This document shows, piece after piece, positions 12,771 to 23,673 of a stretch of 64,000 bases of DNA. The notes beneath the pieces are model-generated. The model had not been told where the DNA came from, ran no database searches, and saw nothing but the letters and a program-made list of their open reading frames with translations. The stretch comes from Carya illinoinensis. Taxonomy: Eukaryota > Streptophyta > Magnoliopsida > Fagales > Juglandaceae. Every line of letters begins with the position of its first letter. Position 1 is the stretch's first letter. The DNA is taken from assembly GCF_018687715.1 (NCBI RefSeq), contig NC_056758.1, positions 8,268,501 to 8,332,500 on the forward strand. The letters run 5' to 3'. A program made the position numbers and the translations under genes.

Positions 12771-13470
12771 AGTTTAATTGTACGTGAATTTCAGCAAATT
12801 AAGCTGCTTTTTATTGATAGCTTCAAATCCTTTGTGCATGAAAATAGAAACACTTGATGCTTCCCCCACATACAACAACATAATGATATAAGAGTTGTCA
12901 AAGTACCTAACATAGCAGCAATGGTCCGATTGAAATCTAATGTTCCCTAAACTGCATATGAAACTGTCAAACTTATTGGACCACTGTCTAGAGCTTGTTC
13001 CTGGCCATAAAAGCTCTTATTCAGTTTGCAAACTAAACTCTCCTTTCCTTGTTCTGTGAACCCCTCAAGTTGGTTCATATAGATGTCTTCTTCCAAATCC
13101 CCATGAAGAAAAGTTGTTTTCATATCTAACTGCTCAAGATACAAATCTCCAATAGCGTCCATTGTCAATACTAACATGATGGTCATGATCTTCACCACAG
13201 GAGAGAAGATCTCAGAGTAGTCAATGCCCTTTTTCTATTGTAAACCTTTCACAACAAGTCTTGTCTTGTGCCTTTTACTGCCATCATGCCAAGTCATCAC
13301 CTGATACACCTACTTGTTGTGCAATACCTTCTTCCCTAGTGGAAGTTTTGTCAACTCCCATATCCAATTCCCTAACAAGGAATCCATCTCATCCTTCATG
13401 ATTGACTTCCACTTGCTCAAATTTCCATCTTGCCATGTCTCCTCATAGCTCTACGGTTCCCTACCGTCTT
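11987..13470. repeat. Duplicated segment, copy 2
   Basis: Second copy of 9,597-11,062. At its left edge it continues in frame from the LINE fragment, and at its right edge it continues into copia integrase. It therefore looks like the original locus, and copy 1 like the derived one. It contains T21 (12,556-12,576) followed directly by G19 (12,577-12,595), where copy 1 has only T5G6, and a (GA)n run at 12,729-12,766. Confidence 0.8.
12850..13470 (-). pseudogene. Ty1-copia reverse transcriptase fragment
   Basis: Reading right to left, the segment carries the first half of a copia RT: the K..RLVVKGF-type beginning near 13,400, then LYLEQLDMKTTFLHGDLEED and IYMNQLEGF at 13,198-12,947. A frameshifted stretch follows (CCYVRYFDNSYIIMLLYV near 12,900) that should end in the catalytic YVDD but reads YVGE. 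Copia homology stops there, so the element is truncated at its active site. It is the downstream part of the element whose LTR and gag lie at 21.2-23.2 kb. Confidence 0.8.
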
Positions 13471-13574
13471 TTCCCCTGATGATTTTTCAACTTTGCTCAT
13501 CTCGAAATCAATAGCCAAATGCTTCATCTCTATAACTAATAAAAGAATATCTTTTAATTTGGCCTTATAGAAGT

Positions 13575-13737
13575 CCTATAGCCACAAATGGATTACACAA
13601 AACTAATCCTACAAATTGACGTGTTTTCATAAAATCTATCAAATATGCATTATAATAAAAATAATTTTACAATCTGACAAACCACATTAAGCCACATCTG
13701 TTTGTAGGATTACTTTTGTGCAATCGCTTTGTGGCCA
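13575..13737. mobile_element. Small fold-back (MITE-like) insertion
   Basis: GCCACAAATGGATTACACAA (from 13,581) and, inverted, TTTTGTGCAATCGCTTTGTG with GGC (to 13,735) form about 40-bp imperfect terminal inverted repeats around an AT-rich centre; both arms also contain AATCCTACAAA in inverted form. It sits between the RT and integrase parts of the copia relic. Too short to code. The family is not recognised. Confidence 0.55.
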
Positions 13738-13839
13738 GAGTATTTCTCTTGGCCTTAAGCTTACTATGAGCATCCGAATTTACATGAATGTAAGTTTTGA
13801 GATGAGAAAATTTAACTTCTTTTCCTCTGCAAGCCTCCT

Positions 13840-14250
13840 CAGGTAGTCTACACTCTAATGGAACTGATGGTCCTTAATTTATCAGGTAAACAGTAGTGCT
13901 AACTACATCTGCCTAGAATGTAGATGTTAGCCCAACATGTAGCCTCATACTTCTAACATGCTCATTGATGGTTATGTTCATGCGCACAGCAACATCGTTC
14001 TATTGTGGGGTTCTGGGGATGGAGTTATCCATTCTGATATTGTGAGCTATGTAGTACTCCTTGAACCTTCTATTAATGTATTCTCCACCATTGTCAGACC
14101 TCAAGCAATTCAGCTGCAAGTCTATGTCTTTCTCAACTAGTGCTTTCCATTTTTTGAACACATCAAACACGTCAGATTTTAATCTTAAAAAGTAAACTCA
14201 TATCTTCCTACTGTGGTCGTCAATGAACATGATGTAGTATTTGTAATATC
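13840..14250 (-). pseudogene. Ty1-copia integrase core fragment
   Basis: On the minus strand, directly left of the large insertion, lies the retroviral-type integrase core: FIDDHSRK, then LRSDNGGEY (the second catalytic Asp) and IPRTPQ followed by a stop where the usual QN is expected. At least three in-frame stops make it non-functional. The sequence joins the integrase N-terminal half at 21,225 once the 14,251-21,219 insertion is removed. Confidence 0.8.
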
Positions 14251-14278
14251 TGCTCCTTCTTTCTTCTTCTTTAAGTAT

Positions 14279-14391
14279 GAGCCTCGATCTACGTGTTAAA
14301 CTTCGGTCTACGTGTTGAGCCTCATTCTACATGTCGAGCTTTGATCTACGTGTTGAGCCTTATCGTAAGTGTTGTACCTTGATGGCGTGTT
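14279..14391 (+). repeat. Six tandem 19-bp repeats with ACGTGTT core
   Basis: Six head-to-tail units of 19 bp (the last 18 bp) follow the pattern GAGCCTCGATCTACGTGTT with substitutions, starting 28 bp inside the end of the insertion. Most units keep a CTACGTGTT core, an ACGT-type bZIP-like motif. Confidence 0.75.
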
Positions 14392-14889
14392 CCGAAAGTT
14401 ATCTAGCGGATTTCAAAGTAAGATAGATATTTTAAAGCTTACGGATATTTTAAATATTATGGAAATATCTATAGGAGATATTTCCAGTATTATTAGATAA
14501 GCTTGTTTTTAAAGTAACACAATTATAATATTTTAATGAGCTCTAAAAATATTATAATTGTGGATAATTACTTATATTAAATATTTTAGTTTGTTTTAAA
14601 ATATTAAGAGATTTAACTTTATGTTGAAAACTCTAAAATTAATTTAAATGATTTTATCATTTTTGAGTAATTAACGATACTTTATCATTTTAAATAATGA
14701 TGAAGAAGTATTATTTTATAAACTTTAGCTTATAAAATAATATTCTATCTTAATTTCTCTTAGTGTTTTATACAAGTGTTTTATTTTAAATAAAACACTT
14801 ACGCATTTTCAAATCAGTATTTAAACTAATCGTTAGATCGTTTTGAAGATCCCGAAGTAAAGAACTGGGATTAAATACCCAGGCCCCTA

Positions 14890-15298
14890 CCATTTTCCTT
14901 CACTTTTTCCTTTCTTCTTTTTCTCTCTTCTCTTTCCTCTCATTCTCTCCCATGCACGTCCATCCCATGCCTTGTTCCTCTCCACCGTTCGGTCCAAGCC
15001 TTCCAGTCGATGCCACCTCCAGCCGCCATGCCCCACCTCCACCTCCGGCATGATCCTCCCCCACCGGCGACCCCTACCTCACCGGTGGTGAGCTTTATCG
15101 GCAACCTCATCTCTCTCTTTCTCCCTCCAAGCAAATGGGTTTTACACCCATTTTCTTCTCCATAAGCCACCATACACGGCTGAAACAGCCATTAAGCACC
15201 ACCAATGGCTTCACCACGTCATGGGCTTCCTCCCCATGTTCTTCTTTCTCCCTAACTCTCTCTCTTTCTCCGATGGGTCTAAACTCACACACGTACGG
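14890..15298. other. C/T-rich low-complexity part of the 6.97-kb insertion (left half)
   Basis: A pyrimidine-rich stretch with many CCACC/CACCT runs. Several overlapping open frames exist on both strands (for example 14,940-15,173 minus and 15,135-15,317 plus), but their composition follows the CCN/GGN bias and no domain is seen. The same kind of sequence resumes at 17,497, on the other side of the nested 2,193-bp insertion. Confidence 0.5.
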
Positions 15299-17491
15299 TG
15301 TTGCGCCTAAACTTTGACTCAAACTAGTGAACCAAAAATTTAGTGCAGTTTTACCTGCAAGTATACAAATGTTGTAGTACCTAACAGGGTCGAATCTACA
15401 GGGATTGACTTATGTGATGAAAAAAATAAACTCAAACAAATAAAATAAATTACTAAAATGAACGTGCAATTGAATATAAAATAAAATTACTGAGATGAAG
15501 ACTTGTAAAATAACTGAATAAAACTAAAATGATAAAATGAATTGATATGGAGTAAGACTACGGTTTTGAGGATTCATCTAATAATTTATAATATTGTTTC
15601 CGATCGATTTGCTTCAATTAAACTAAAATAATGATTCCGTTTAATTGGAAGATTTAGCATTTAAGATCAAGAAAAATAGTCGCTAATAATTGAGCATGAA
15701 CGATTGATGATTAAAATATTCACAAAACTATTTGAATATCATAAGGATTCTTCAAGCGTTCACTGTATTCGAAAATCACAATGAATCAAGATAAATATAT
15801 AGATAATCAAAATATCCAATAATAAAATCCTTCAATCGATCAAACTCACAAAATAAATTTTATGTTGATCCGAAAACAATATTTAAATCATTAAACTTCA
15901 CCTCTAACCTTAGTATGAAAATTTAGCCAACCATGTTCATCACAAGTGCTATAGAAATCACATAAATATTTTCCATTAGAAATCTAAAATAAAACACAAG
16001 AAATACTAGAAAACAACTTAGAAGCAATAAAATCTGAAACCCAGCCGACGCCAAGAGAATAAAACCCACGCTGTCGTTGTACTGCAGAAAACAGAAATAA
16101 ATCCAACCGCTCCTCTGTTCTTCGTCCGAACCAACCCAACGTAAAACAAAAAGCCAACAAAAATAATTTCATTCCCCGCCTGCCGACTTCCTCTAAGAAA
16201 CCAATCCCAGAACGTCAATGTCCCTCCAAGAAAATTAATCCCAACCGACCGACTCTTCCCTCAAATCCCCTCCGACTTCTCTCAAATCCCAATATATCAC
16301 CACTGACTCGCCTTTCTTTCCCTCCCACATCCCTAGACTCTCAGCCAAATAAAACTCCAACCAACCGACTCTCCCAACTCCAGAAAATCCAAATGACCGA
16401 CACTCCCTCCAATGAAACCGACCGACTCTCCTCTTCTCCAGAAAAAAATCAAATGACCGACACCCACTTTACTTTCCCTCACCGCCTAATAAATCACCCC
16501 CAATCAAACTCCCTCTCCCTACAGACTAAAACGTCCACACTCAAAACTACCCCGTCACTACACGTCCCTTAACCGAGTAAGGAAAATAATCTTAAATAGC
16601 CGAAGGTCTGGGACCTCCAAGATGCCAGACGTTTCTCGTTCCACCCAGAAAAGATAGCCAGCAATATAAAATTAAATAGCTCCTCCAGCTGCAACGTGAA
16701 TATATCATCCAATCAAGTCCGCTTTAGCTGCACCAACCGACATCAAATATTTGATTCTACTTGACTATACGTTTGCAGCACCGGAGGAAGATTAAAAGAC
16801 ACTTACGAGTCCAAAAGCACTTTCAGTCTTCACCTACCCTGCTTCAAAAAATATAATATCTCTTGCCTTTTTCTCATAAATGTCCAAAATTCACCACTAG
16901 CCAGCCTCTTTTTCTTTTCCTTTCTATATACGTCCAGACCACCCACCTCCATGTCCTTCACTTGTTTTGCTTTTCAACATGCCTCCACTTGGTTTCAGCC
17001 CCCTTCTTTGACTTTGACGTTGCATGTGTTTGTCCACCGCAAACCATTTTCTTCACCGTGTGCATCTATGAACAACCAAGGTAAGAAAGTCACCACCGAA
17101 AGTCTTCGTCTTTTTTTTTTCAGCTGCCCAAGTACACCGCTTCCTTCCTTCTCTTCATTCCTCTCAATTAGTATGCGCTTTTGGTCAAAAGTTCCACCCG
17201 GATCCTATGTGAATTTTATTTAAGCTGAAAATAAGTAGATAAAAATAGCACTCAAAAATAAATTAAAATGAAAAATAGATTATCAAAAATATATTATATT
17301 TGTAAGGAAATATTGTCCAATTAAATCATAATTATAAAATTAAGCATAAACATGATATCAATCAATTAAAAATCAAAACTCGTATTTATGCTTATTAACC
17401 ATTTTTCCATCTAAAACCAATAATAGTGTCAAGAAAATTTAAAATACATTGATTTTAAATAGCTAAAATACGCAATATTTCAGGTCAATCA
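15299..17491. mobile_element. 2,193-bp solo-LTR-like insertion nested in the larger one
   Basis: Starts TGTTGCGCC and ends GGTCAATCA. It is flanked by the perfect 5-bp direct repeat TACGG (15,294-15,298 and 17,492-17,496). Removing it rejoins the CACC-rich sequence on either side. It has no coding domains. Near its left end is a stretch with TTACCTGCAAGTATACAAAT and GGTCGAATCTACAGGGATTG, a motif often met near the ends of plant LTR retrotransposons. The open frames in the region are short and pyrimidine-driven. Confidence 0.65.
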
Positions 17492-18189
17492 TACGGTTGC
17501 ACCGCCATGCACCACCGTACACAGCTACCCATGGTGTTTCACCACCACCATCTTGTTCCTCTCATCACCACGACCTTCCCCAACAAATTTCATGGCCAAT
17601 GGAGCTGTACACAGCTCTCACTCTCCCTCACTCTCCACGGCATGAAATCCACTTCCAGAGGCAGATCCGCCGCCGTGAGCCACCACCTTGCCACCACAGC
17701 TCCACCACATCTTCCTCTACCTTCACCTAGCTTCCCATGAAGTTCTATGGCCTTCATCCACCTCAAGCAACCTCCCACCATTTAGAATTTACTGTTCATG
17801 GCATGATGCCACCGTGCTTCGCCACCTTTGACCACCACGAGGCCACCTTGAGCCTTTCCAAGACCACGTATAGCTATTCTCAAGCCCAAACCGCCACCTT
17901 ACATGGTGGACAGCCACCGTAAGCGGTATTACCGCCACGTACGACTCCTTCGACGCTTGATCGTGACGTGCAGCGATCGACGCACAGGTTATCCCGTCGA
18001 TGGTATAACTCTCTATCCTTAGTTATTTATGTTTATAGTAGTTGATTGGTTGGACTATAGACTGTGTAATTAGTAATTGTGGAGTTCGCTGCGTAGTTGT
18101 GAAGTGAAGTGTTGGGCTTGATTGTGTAGTATTGTGGACTCTGTTGTGAGTATGGATGTGAGATGGATGCCGTAATTTTGATAAGGCGT

Positions 18190-18475
18190 GAAGTGCGAAG
18201 GGAGTACACGTGGAGCGTACTTTGTATAGTGTAGCGACGCACCGTGTGATGTGCACTGTAATGACGTGTGGCGTAGAATGAAGGGGGTGCGCGTGGAGCG
18301 TACTCTGTGTTGTATGGCAATGCACCATGTGATGTGCATCACGATAACAAGTGTTGTAGCGAAAGGAGTACACGTGACGATTACTCCATGTCGCATAGCG
18401 ATGCACCTTGAGACGTGTATCGTAGTGATGTTTGTCATAGTGTAGATGGAAGAGAGTTCACGTGAGTGTACTCTA
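18190..18475 (+). repeat. Degenerate 70-80-bp tandem repeats in the 6.97-kb insertion
   Basis: Three to four diverged units, each with GTGGAGCGTACT or a similar string, then GTAGCGA/GCAATG, then GCACC(G/A)TGTGATGTGCA. The G/T-rich strand keeps the reverse strand open (18,023-18,438), producing His/Thr-rich frames that are artefacts of the repeat. Confidence 0.55.
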
Positions 18476-18557
18476 TACTAGGTCATGATACACCAGATGG
18501 TATGTCGCGAAGGGTTGGATGGCGTAGCAGAGAAGCATGGAGTGTATGGTGTAGTGT

Positions 18558-19015
18558 CGGGAACTGTGTAATAGTGTCCCGAAGCAGTGGTGATGTGGCT
18601 GTAATCCAAGGTGACGAGTGTCGCCTTGAGGTTGACTTGTGGCTAAGAGTATAAGGAAGTGGTGAAAAAGTATCAGAGAGTGCAGCTGAAGCATGATGGG
18701 TATCGTGCTGTTATTCGGGAATTTGTCTCGAGCTGCATAATGTGACAGAGGTGCATTTTTGGATGCAGTCCTCTTGTTAAGTGGCGGGAACTGTGTAACA
18801 ATGTTCCCAAGCAGTGGTGATATAGCCTGTAGTCAGGGGTGACGAGTGTCACCTTGTGGTTGACTATGACTAAGAATATAAGGAAGTGGTGGAAAAGTAT
18901 CAGAGCATGCAGCAGAAGCATGATGGGCGTCGTGACGTGACACAAGATTAGTCTCGAGCTGTGTGATGTGACAGAGGTGCATTTGTGGATGTAGTCCTCT
19001 CCTATCAAGTGTTGG
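18558..19015 (+). repeat. Two tandem copies of a ~229-bp unit
   Basis: GGGAACTGTGTAA...AGCAGTGGTGAT at about 18,558 recurs at about 18,787. Both units continue through GGTGACGAGTGTC, ATATAAGGAAGTGGTG/TATAAGGAAGTGGTG and GACAGAGGTGCATTT to a GTCCTCT end. The copies are clearly diverged, so the duplication is not recent. Confidence 0.7.
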
Positions 19016-21224
19016 AATGAACTTGTACAGGGCCAGGAAGTAGGAAAAGTCCTATCAACCGGGTCTGAGCAAGTTGGTGTTGGAGTATGGAGTTTGTTTA
19101 TACAAGCGGGCATTCATTGGAATTATAAGTTACTCTTAAGTGATAAAAGGGGATGAGATACAAGTGTCTCTGGCAAGACACATGTGCCGGATAGGTTTAC
19201 CATATGTAATGAGTAAACTGTCCTCAGTATAGCTACATGGTATTTTAGCCCCAAAGTTGGCTTGAATTCATGTAGCCTGACTGATTGGGAATGAGAATTT
19301 AGTATGAGCTAGGGTACGTGAAGGTAGTAACGAGTATATAGTCTAAGGTTGGGACGCATGACTCTGTCGATCGGAATCATGCGTTGGATTGTGGAAATAG
19401 AAGAACGAGACTGAGGTCTTAGTATCTTGACCCTAAGGTGAATCACGAAGGTTCACTTTAAGGAATAAGAACTCAAAAGTTTTAGTATAGTAAATGGCAC
19501 GCGAGAGCCCAGGATGGACGGAGAGTGTTCCAAGTGAGGCATAGTTCTATTTTAAGAATAGTTCTTTATGCATTAGATAGATGATGATGTAAGGTTATAT
19601 GTATGCATGTAGGTTGTCATCTGACACGCACACGAATGGACTGCATAGAATGAGTATGGCATGAAGTCCAGGTAAGTATTACGTTCATACTCTTCTAGAG
19701 TTTTCTCTATACAAACGAAGAAGAAGACGAAAGTTTTTCTCTAAAAGGAAAATGAAACTTAAGTTTTCAAGTATAAGTACGTAGCGGCCTTCCTTGGCAA
19801 CCCCTTTTTACGCACCCAAAGTATGTACGTGTATGCATGTGAATGGATGCTATAAGTGATATGTATTGTATGTACGTTCACGAAAAAGAAACGAAATGAA
19901 GCTTTAAAAGACGTAAGAACTATTAAGGACTGTAAGGACCGAAAAAGAAAGAAAACTAATTTTTTTAAAATAAAATAACTTTTTCTAAAACAACTTTTAT
20001 GAAAAAGAAAGAAAACCATTTTCTCTTAAAGAAACTTCTCTTAAAACAACTTTTACAAAAAGAAAGAAAACCGGGCTTTAAATGACGCGAAGAAAGTGTT
20101 TTTAAAATGTCCCTTTGAAAGTGAGGCTTCGGCCCTATGTTTAAAATGTCCATATGAAAGACGATACTTTAAATGATGCCATGAAAGAAGACTTTTTCTG
20201 AAAATGACTTTAATGAAAATTAGTTTCTTTTAATATGACTTTTATGAAGGAAACGAACTGTAAGAACTGTAAAGGACTGAAGGACTGTAAAGGAAAGGAA
20301 AGGACTGTAAAGGAATGAACGGACTGAAATGAATGTATGATGTATGAAAATACGTAAGGGCCACATGGACTAAAATGGAAATGGTACCAAATGACTGGAC
20401 TGGACTGGGCAGATTGCAATGCCGGGTAAGTAGTACTGGTAGTGCACCCAATGCTGCACCCTGACTGAATGGATTCTCAACCCGTGGCCACGGGTGGAAT
20501 TAGGTCCCGCTAACCCCAGCACACGGGGTGTAATAGTGTGCTATGGCCAATGAAAGTGATAAGAATGAATGGATGCATGTTAAGAAAGAATGCATGTATG
20601 TATGGATGAACGAAATGCACGAATGTATGTAGGTAAGAAAAGATGAATGCATTAATGTATGGATGTATGCATGAATGTATGTAAAAGATAAATGCATGAA
20701 AAGACTCTTTAAGAAATGAAGGCAGCGATGTGTGGGGAACTGTTTTAAAGAAGAAAGCATGTTTTTAAAGAAAAAACCCCACCTCGCAACGTTTTCAAAC
20801 GAACTGAAAGACTTATACATGCTATGTAAGATATGTATGTACGGAATGCTAACTGCATGACTGAAAAGCTATGTTATTATATTTTGACTGTATGAAGTAA
20901 TACTTACGAGTCATCGACTCATTTTAGTTTTTATGTGTGCCCTTCCAGGCACAAGATGAGCATGACAGGTCAGGACGAGTACAGCCCAAGAGAAAGAGCA
21001 CGAAAGCCTAAGCAAGATCTTTTATATGAGAAACTTTAATTATAAAAGTTTCATGTTTTCCGTTGTAATCTTTTAATTAAAAAAAATGAATTTTATTTAT
21101 GACATGGAGTCTTTTGTATCCTGGCATAAATGGAAAAGAAGTTTCAAATGAATTGTAATTCCCGTCAATTTTTATCAAAATCGTTATGAAAAGGACCCAC
21201 CGTAAGGACGGGCGTTACAATATC

Positions 21225-22724
21225 AGGAGCCTCCAAGAGATAGCACCAACAAAAGGCCCACACAAGTCTGTGTACAAGTTCTAGCTTTCTTGATCTCAGT
21301 GCTCTACCAGTCTTCAAGAAACTGGATTTTCTACTTCCCCAATATACAGCTTTCACACATACCTAGATCAACTGACTTTAGTCTCGTTAGCTTGCCTTTC
21401 AACAATCTTCTTTTATACCCTTCTGACTCATATGGCCAAGTCTGCAGTGCCATAACTCTACAGTGCTCTCTACTGCAATGGTAGCAATAGTGTCACTCGA
21501 TCCTAATGTCATGTGCAGAGTACCAATCTTCTTACCCTGAGCTAGCACCATGGCTCCTCAAGTAACCTTCCACATACTATCGTAGAACACTACTGAATGG
21601 CCACAATCGTCGAGCTATCCTACAGAGATGTGATTTTTCTTTAGCTCAAGAATGTGTCTAACTTTTTGCAAGGTCCACACATTCCTGTTTGGGAGCACAA
21701 CATCAATGTCTCCTATTCCCACCATATTCAGTGTCTCTCCATCAGTCAAGTATACATTTCCAAAATCACCAACAATGTAGTTCTGCATGATCTCTCAATG
21801 TGAAGAGGTGTGAAACAAAGACTCTAAATCCAATATCCAATCATCGATCAAATTGTGAACTGCAAGTAGTATTGCATCATATACTTCTTCAGTTACCATG
21901 TTTGCACTATCATTCTCCATCTTCTTTAGATTTTTACAGCTCCTTTTTATGTGACCAGTCTTGCCACATTTCCAGCAAGTTGCCTGTTGTCTAGACCTTG
22001 GCTTGCTCTTTCCCCTTTTCTTTGATTTTGATCTACCTCTATTTGAGTTCCTGTCATGTGTTCTCCCACGAAAATCAACATTCAGTGTGGAACTCGACCC
22101 CAAGATCTCTTTGAAATCCCTCATGCGCACCTCTTCAACCAAAATCAAATCATGAATATCATCATATTTAAATTTCATCTTCCCGGCAAAATTACTAATA
22201 CCCATTCTCATGGCTTCCCAACTATTTTGGCAATGATGCTAACAGTATCAATGCCCGAATCTCATCATCAAACTCAATTTTAATAGAAGATAATTGATTT
22301 ATGATAGTATTGAACTCATTTAGATGTTGGGCAACAAACATACATTCTGTCATGTTTAGATCGAATAACTTCTTCATTAAGTGCATTTTGTTATTCACAT
22401 ACAGCTTTTTATATATACCTGACAAAGCCATTATGATATCATTGTAGTCTTCTCCTTAATAACATTGTGTGCAACGAATCTCAAGAGGGCTAGCCAAATA
22501 ATGCCCAAGACCTATCAATCTAACAAGTTTCAATCAGCATCCTCCATGCCATCTAGCTTCTTCCCCAATAGTGGAAGATAGAGTTTCTTTCCATAAAGGT
22601 AGTCCTTTACCTACATTCTCCAATATTCAAAGTCTATTCCGTCAAACTTCTCGACCCCAAATGCCTTCACTTCTTCCCAGTCCTCTTTCTCCCTCGAACC
22701 TGAACCTTGACTCTTTATACCAAT
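21225..22724 (-). pseudogene. Ty1-copia gag, protease and integrase N-terminal half
   Basis: Minus strand, just inside the LTR. The gag polyprotein is seen at about 22,640-21,880, including MKKLFDLNMTE and HLNEFNTIINQLSSIKI (22,431-22,222). It ends in a CCHC zinc knuckle C-x2-C-x4-H-x4-C (CWKCGKTGHIKRSC, around 21,975-21,934) behind a basic KSKKRGKSKPRSR stretch. A protease-like region (DDWILDLESLFHTSSH, with the usual D-S-G altered), a gag-pre-integrase part (LGHMSQKG-like) and the start of integrase follow, ending at the insertion site at 21,224. Stops and frameshifts break it in several places. Confidence 0.8.
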
Positions 22725-23238
22725 TGTTGTGAAAAACGATGACAATAAAGCAAAAGTAAACAAGAAATAAGTAAACTATCAATCACACGACACAAATTTA
22801 CGTAGTTCAGCAACTTTCCTATATCCATAGAGCTGCAGAGGATTTTATTATGCTGTGCAATCACAAAATACACTTTAGAGTAAAATATTATTGTTCATAA
22901 TGATCATATTGTTCAAAATAAGCATATTTATAGGGTTACACGGCGGAAAACCTAATTTTCACTTTTCTGCAATATTCGCTCGAGCGGAGTGTCAAGCATG
23001 CATCAAGTGAACTCTCTGTCTAGTTTTCACTCAAGCGCCAAGTCTAACGACTGTCGAACAAACTTTCTGTCTAAGCTTCGCTCGAACTAAACATTGAGCG
23101 AACTTTTTGTCTGGCGCTTCCTAAGTCAAAAACAGAACCCTCATTGAAAGTCCACTCAAAAACTATAACGAATCATTGTTGGGTCGGATCATCAAGTTAG
23201 GATGCCATAACAATAAACCAGACTCCATAAACCCTACA
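22725..23238 (-). mobile_element. 5' LTR of the Ty1-copia element
   Basis: On the minus strand the LTR starts TGTAGGGTTTATGG (23,238) and ends TTTTTCACAACA (22,725). Two bases later comes TGGTATAAAGAG, a degraded copy of the initiator-methionine-tRNA primer-binding site TGGTATCAGAGC. Inside are three to four short repeats resembling CGAACTCTCTGTCT. Related, decayed LTRs lie at about 25,780-26,110, 37,745-38,235 and 38,240-38,625. No 3' LTR of this particular element was found. Confidence 0.7.
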
Positions 23239-23481
23239 AGACATGGTATAATACACCCATAAAAGCAATTATAGTGTGAATAAAATTGAAAATGGAGCTA
23301 ATAATATGGTCCAGTCCTATGTGTTTTTTATCAATAAGCAAATAAATGGGTTGCAAGGAATATGACGACGTTTTAAGCAATCTAAGTGAATTTTTTTGCT
23401 ACATTTGCAACCCACAATGGGAATGGGTGTACTGAATTTGAGTTCAATAAACCATAAACCGTTCAAAGGAGCAAGTCCAAG

Positions 23482-23673
23482 TTAATCAAGATAGAGTGAG
23501 ATTTTGCTCTCTAAAAGAGGATGAGCAAAAGGATCGATGTATTCAGCCATGGTTATTTTCTTCTCTTCCTCAAGGTGCTGCACCTCTGTCAATCTTTGAG
23601 CCCATGCTCTTTCCCTTGCCACGACAGTCATTTTACGATCTACCCTTTTGATGATCCTCTTCCTTTTAACCTC
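23482..23673 (-). CDS. Unidentified 3'-terminal exon-like ORF, charged
   Basis: A minus-strand frame of 63 codons plus stop (TAA at 23,484-23,482) is open back to 23,673, where TTGTAG just upstream could be a splice acceptor. It encodes a Lys/Arg/Glu-rich, helical-looking stretch (KRKRIIKRVDRKMTVVARER, then RLTEVQHLEEEKK). The composition is not that of a repeat shadow, and it contains no retroelement motif. I could not find convincing upstream exons between 23,700 and 25,050, nor do I recognise the family. It could be the last exon of a gene damaged by the surrounding insertions, or a captured fragment. Confidence 0.3.
   Translation of the reverse strand, partial: EVKRKRIIKRVDRKMTVVARERAWAQRLTEVQHLEEEKKITMAEYIDPFAHPLLESKISLYLD

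Larger units (their letters stand above)
14251..21219. mobile_element. 6,969-bp insertion in copia integrase; solo-LTR-like, TG...CA ends
   Basis: The insertion begins TGCTCC and ends CGTTACA. It is flanked by the 5-bp direct repeat ATATC (14,246-14,250 and 21,220-21,224) and splits the copia integrase at one codon boundary region (LGGS | YYKYY). TG...CA ends with a 5-bp duplication are the signature of LTR-retrotransposon integration. No gag or pol domain is visible, and I see no long direct repeat between its two ends, so a solo LTR of about 4.8 kb (after subtracting the nested 2.2-kb insertion) is the simplest reading. The reverse-complement terminus TGTAACGCCCGTCC and the internal CGAGTCATCGACTCA motif resemble Ty3/gypsy chromovirus LTRs. 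That assignment is inference. Confidence 0.65.

Noticed and set aside
18023..18438. Overlapping His/Thr-rich minus-strand frames of 95-127 codons
   Set aside because: They read the G/T-rich degenerate tandem repeats backwards; composition follows the repeat and three frames are open together.
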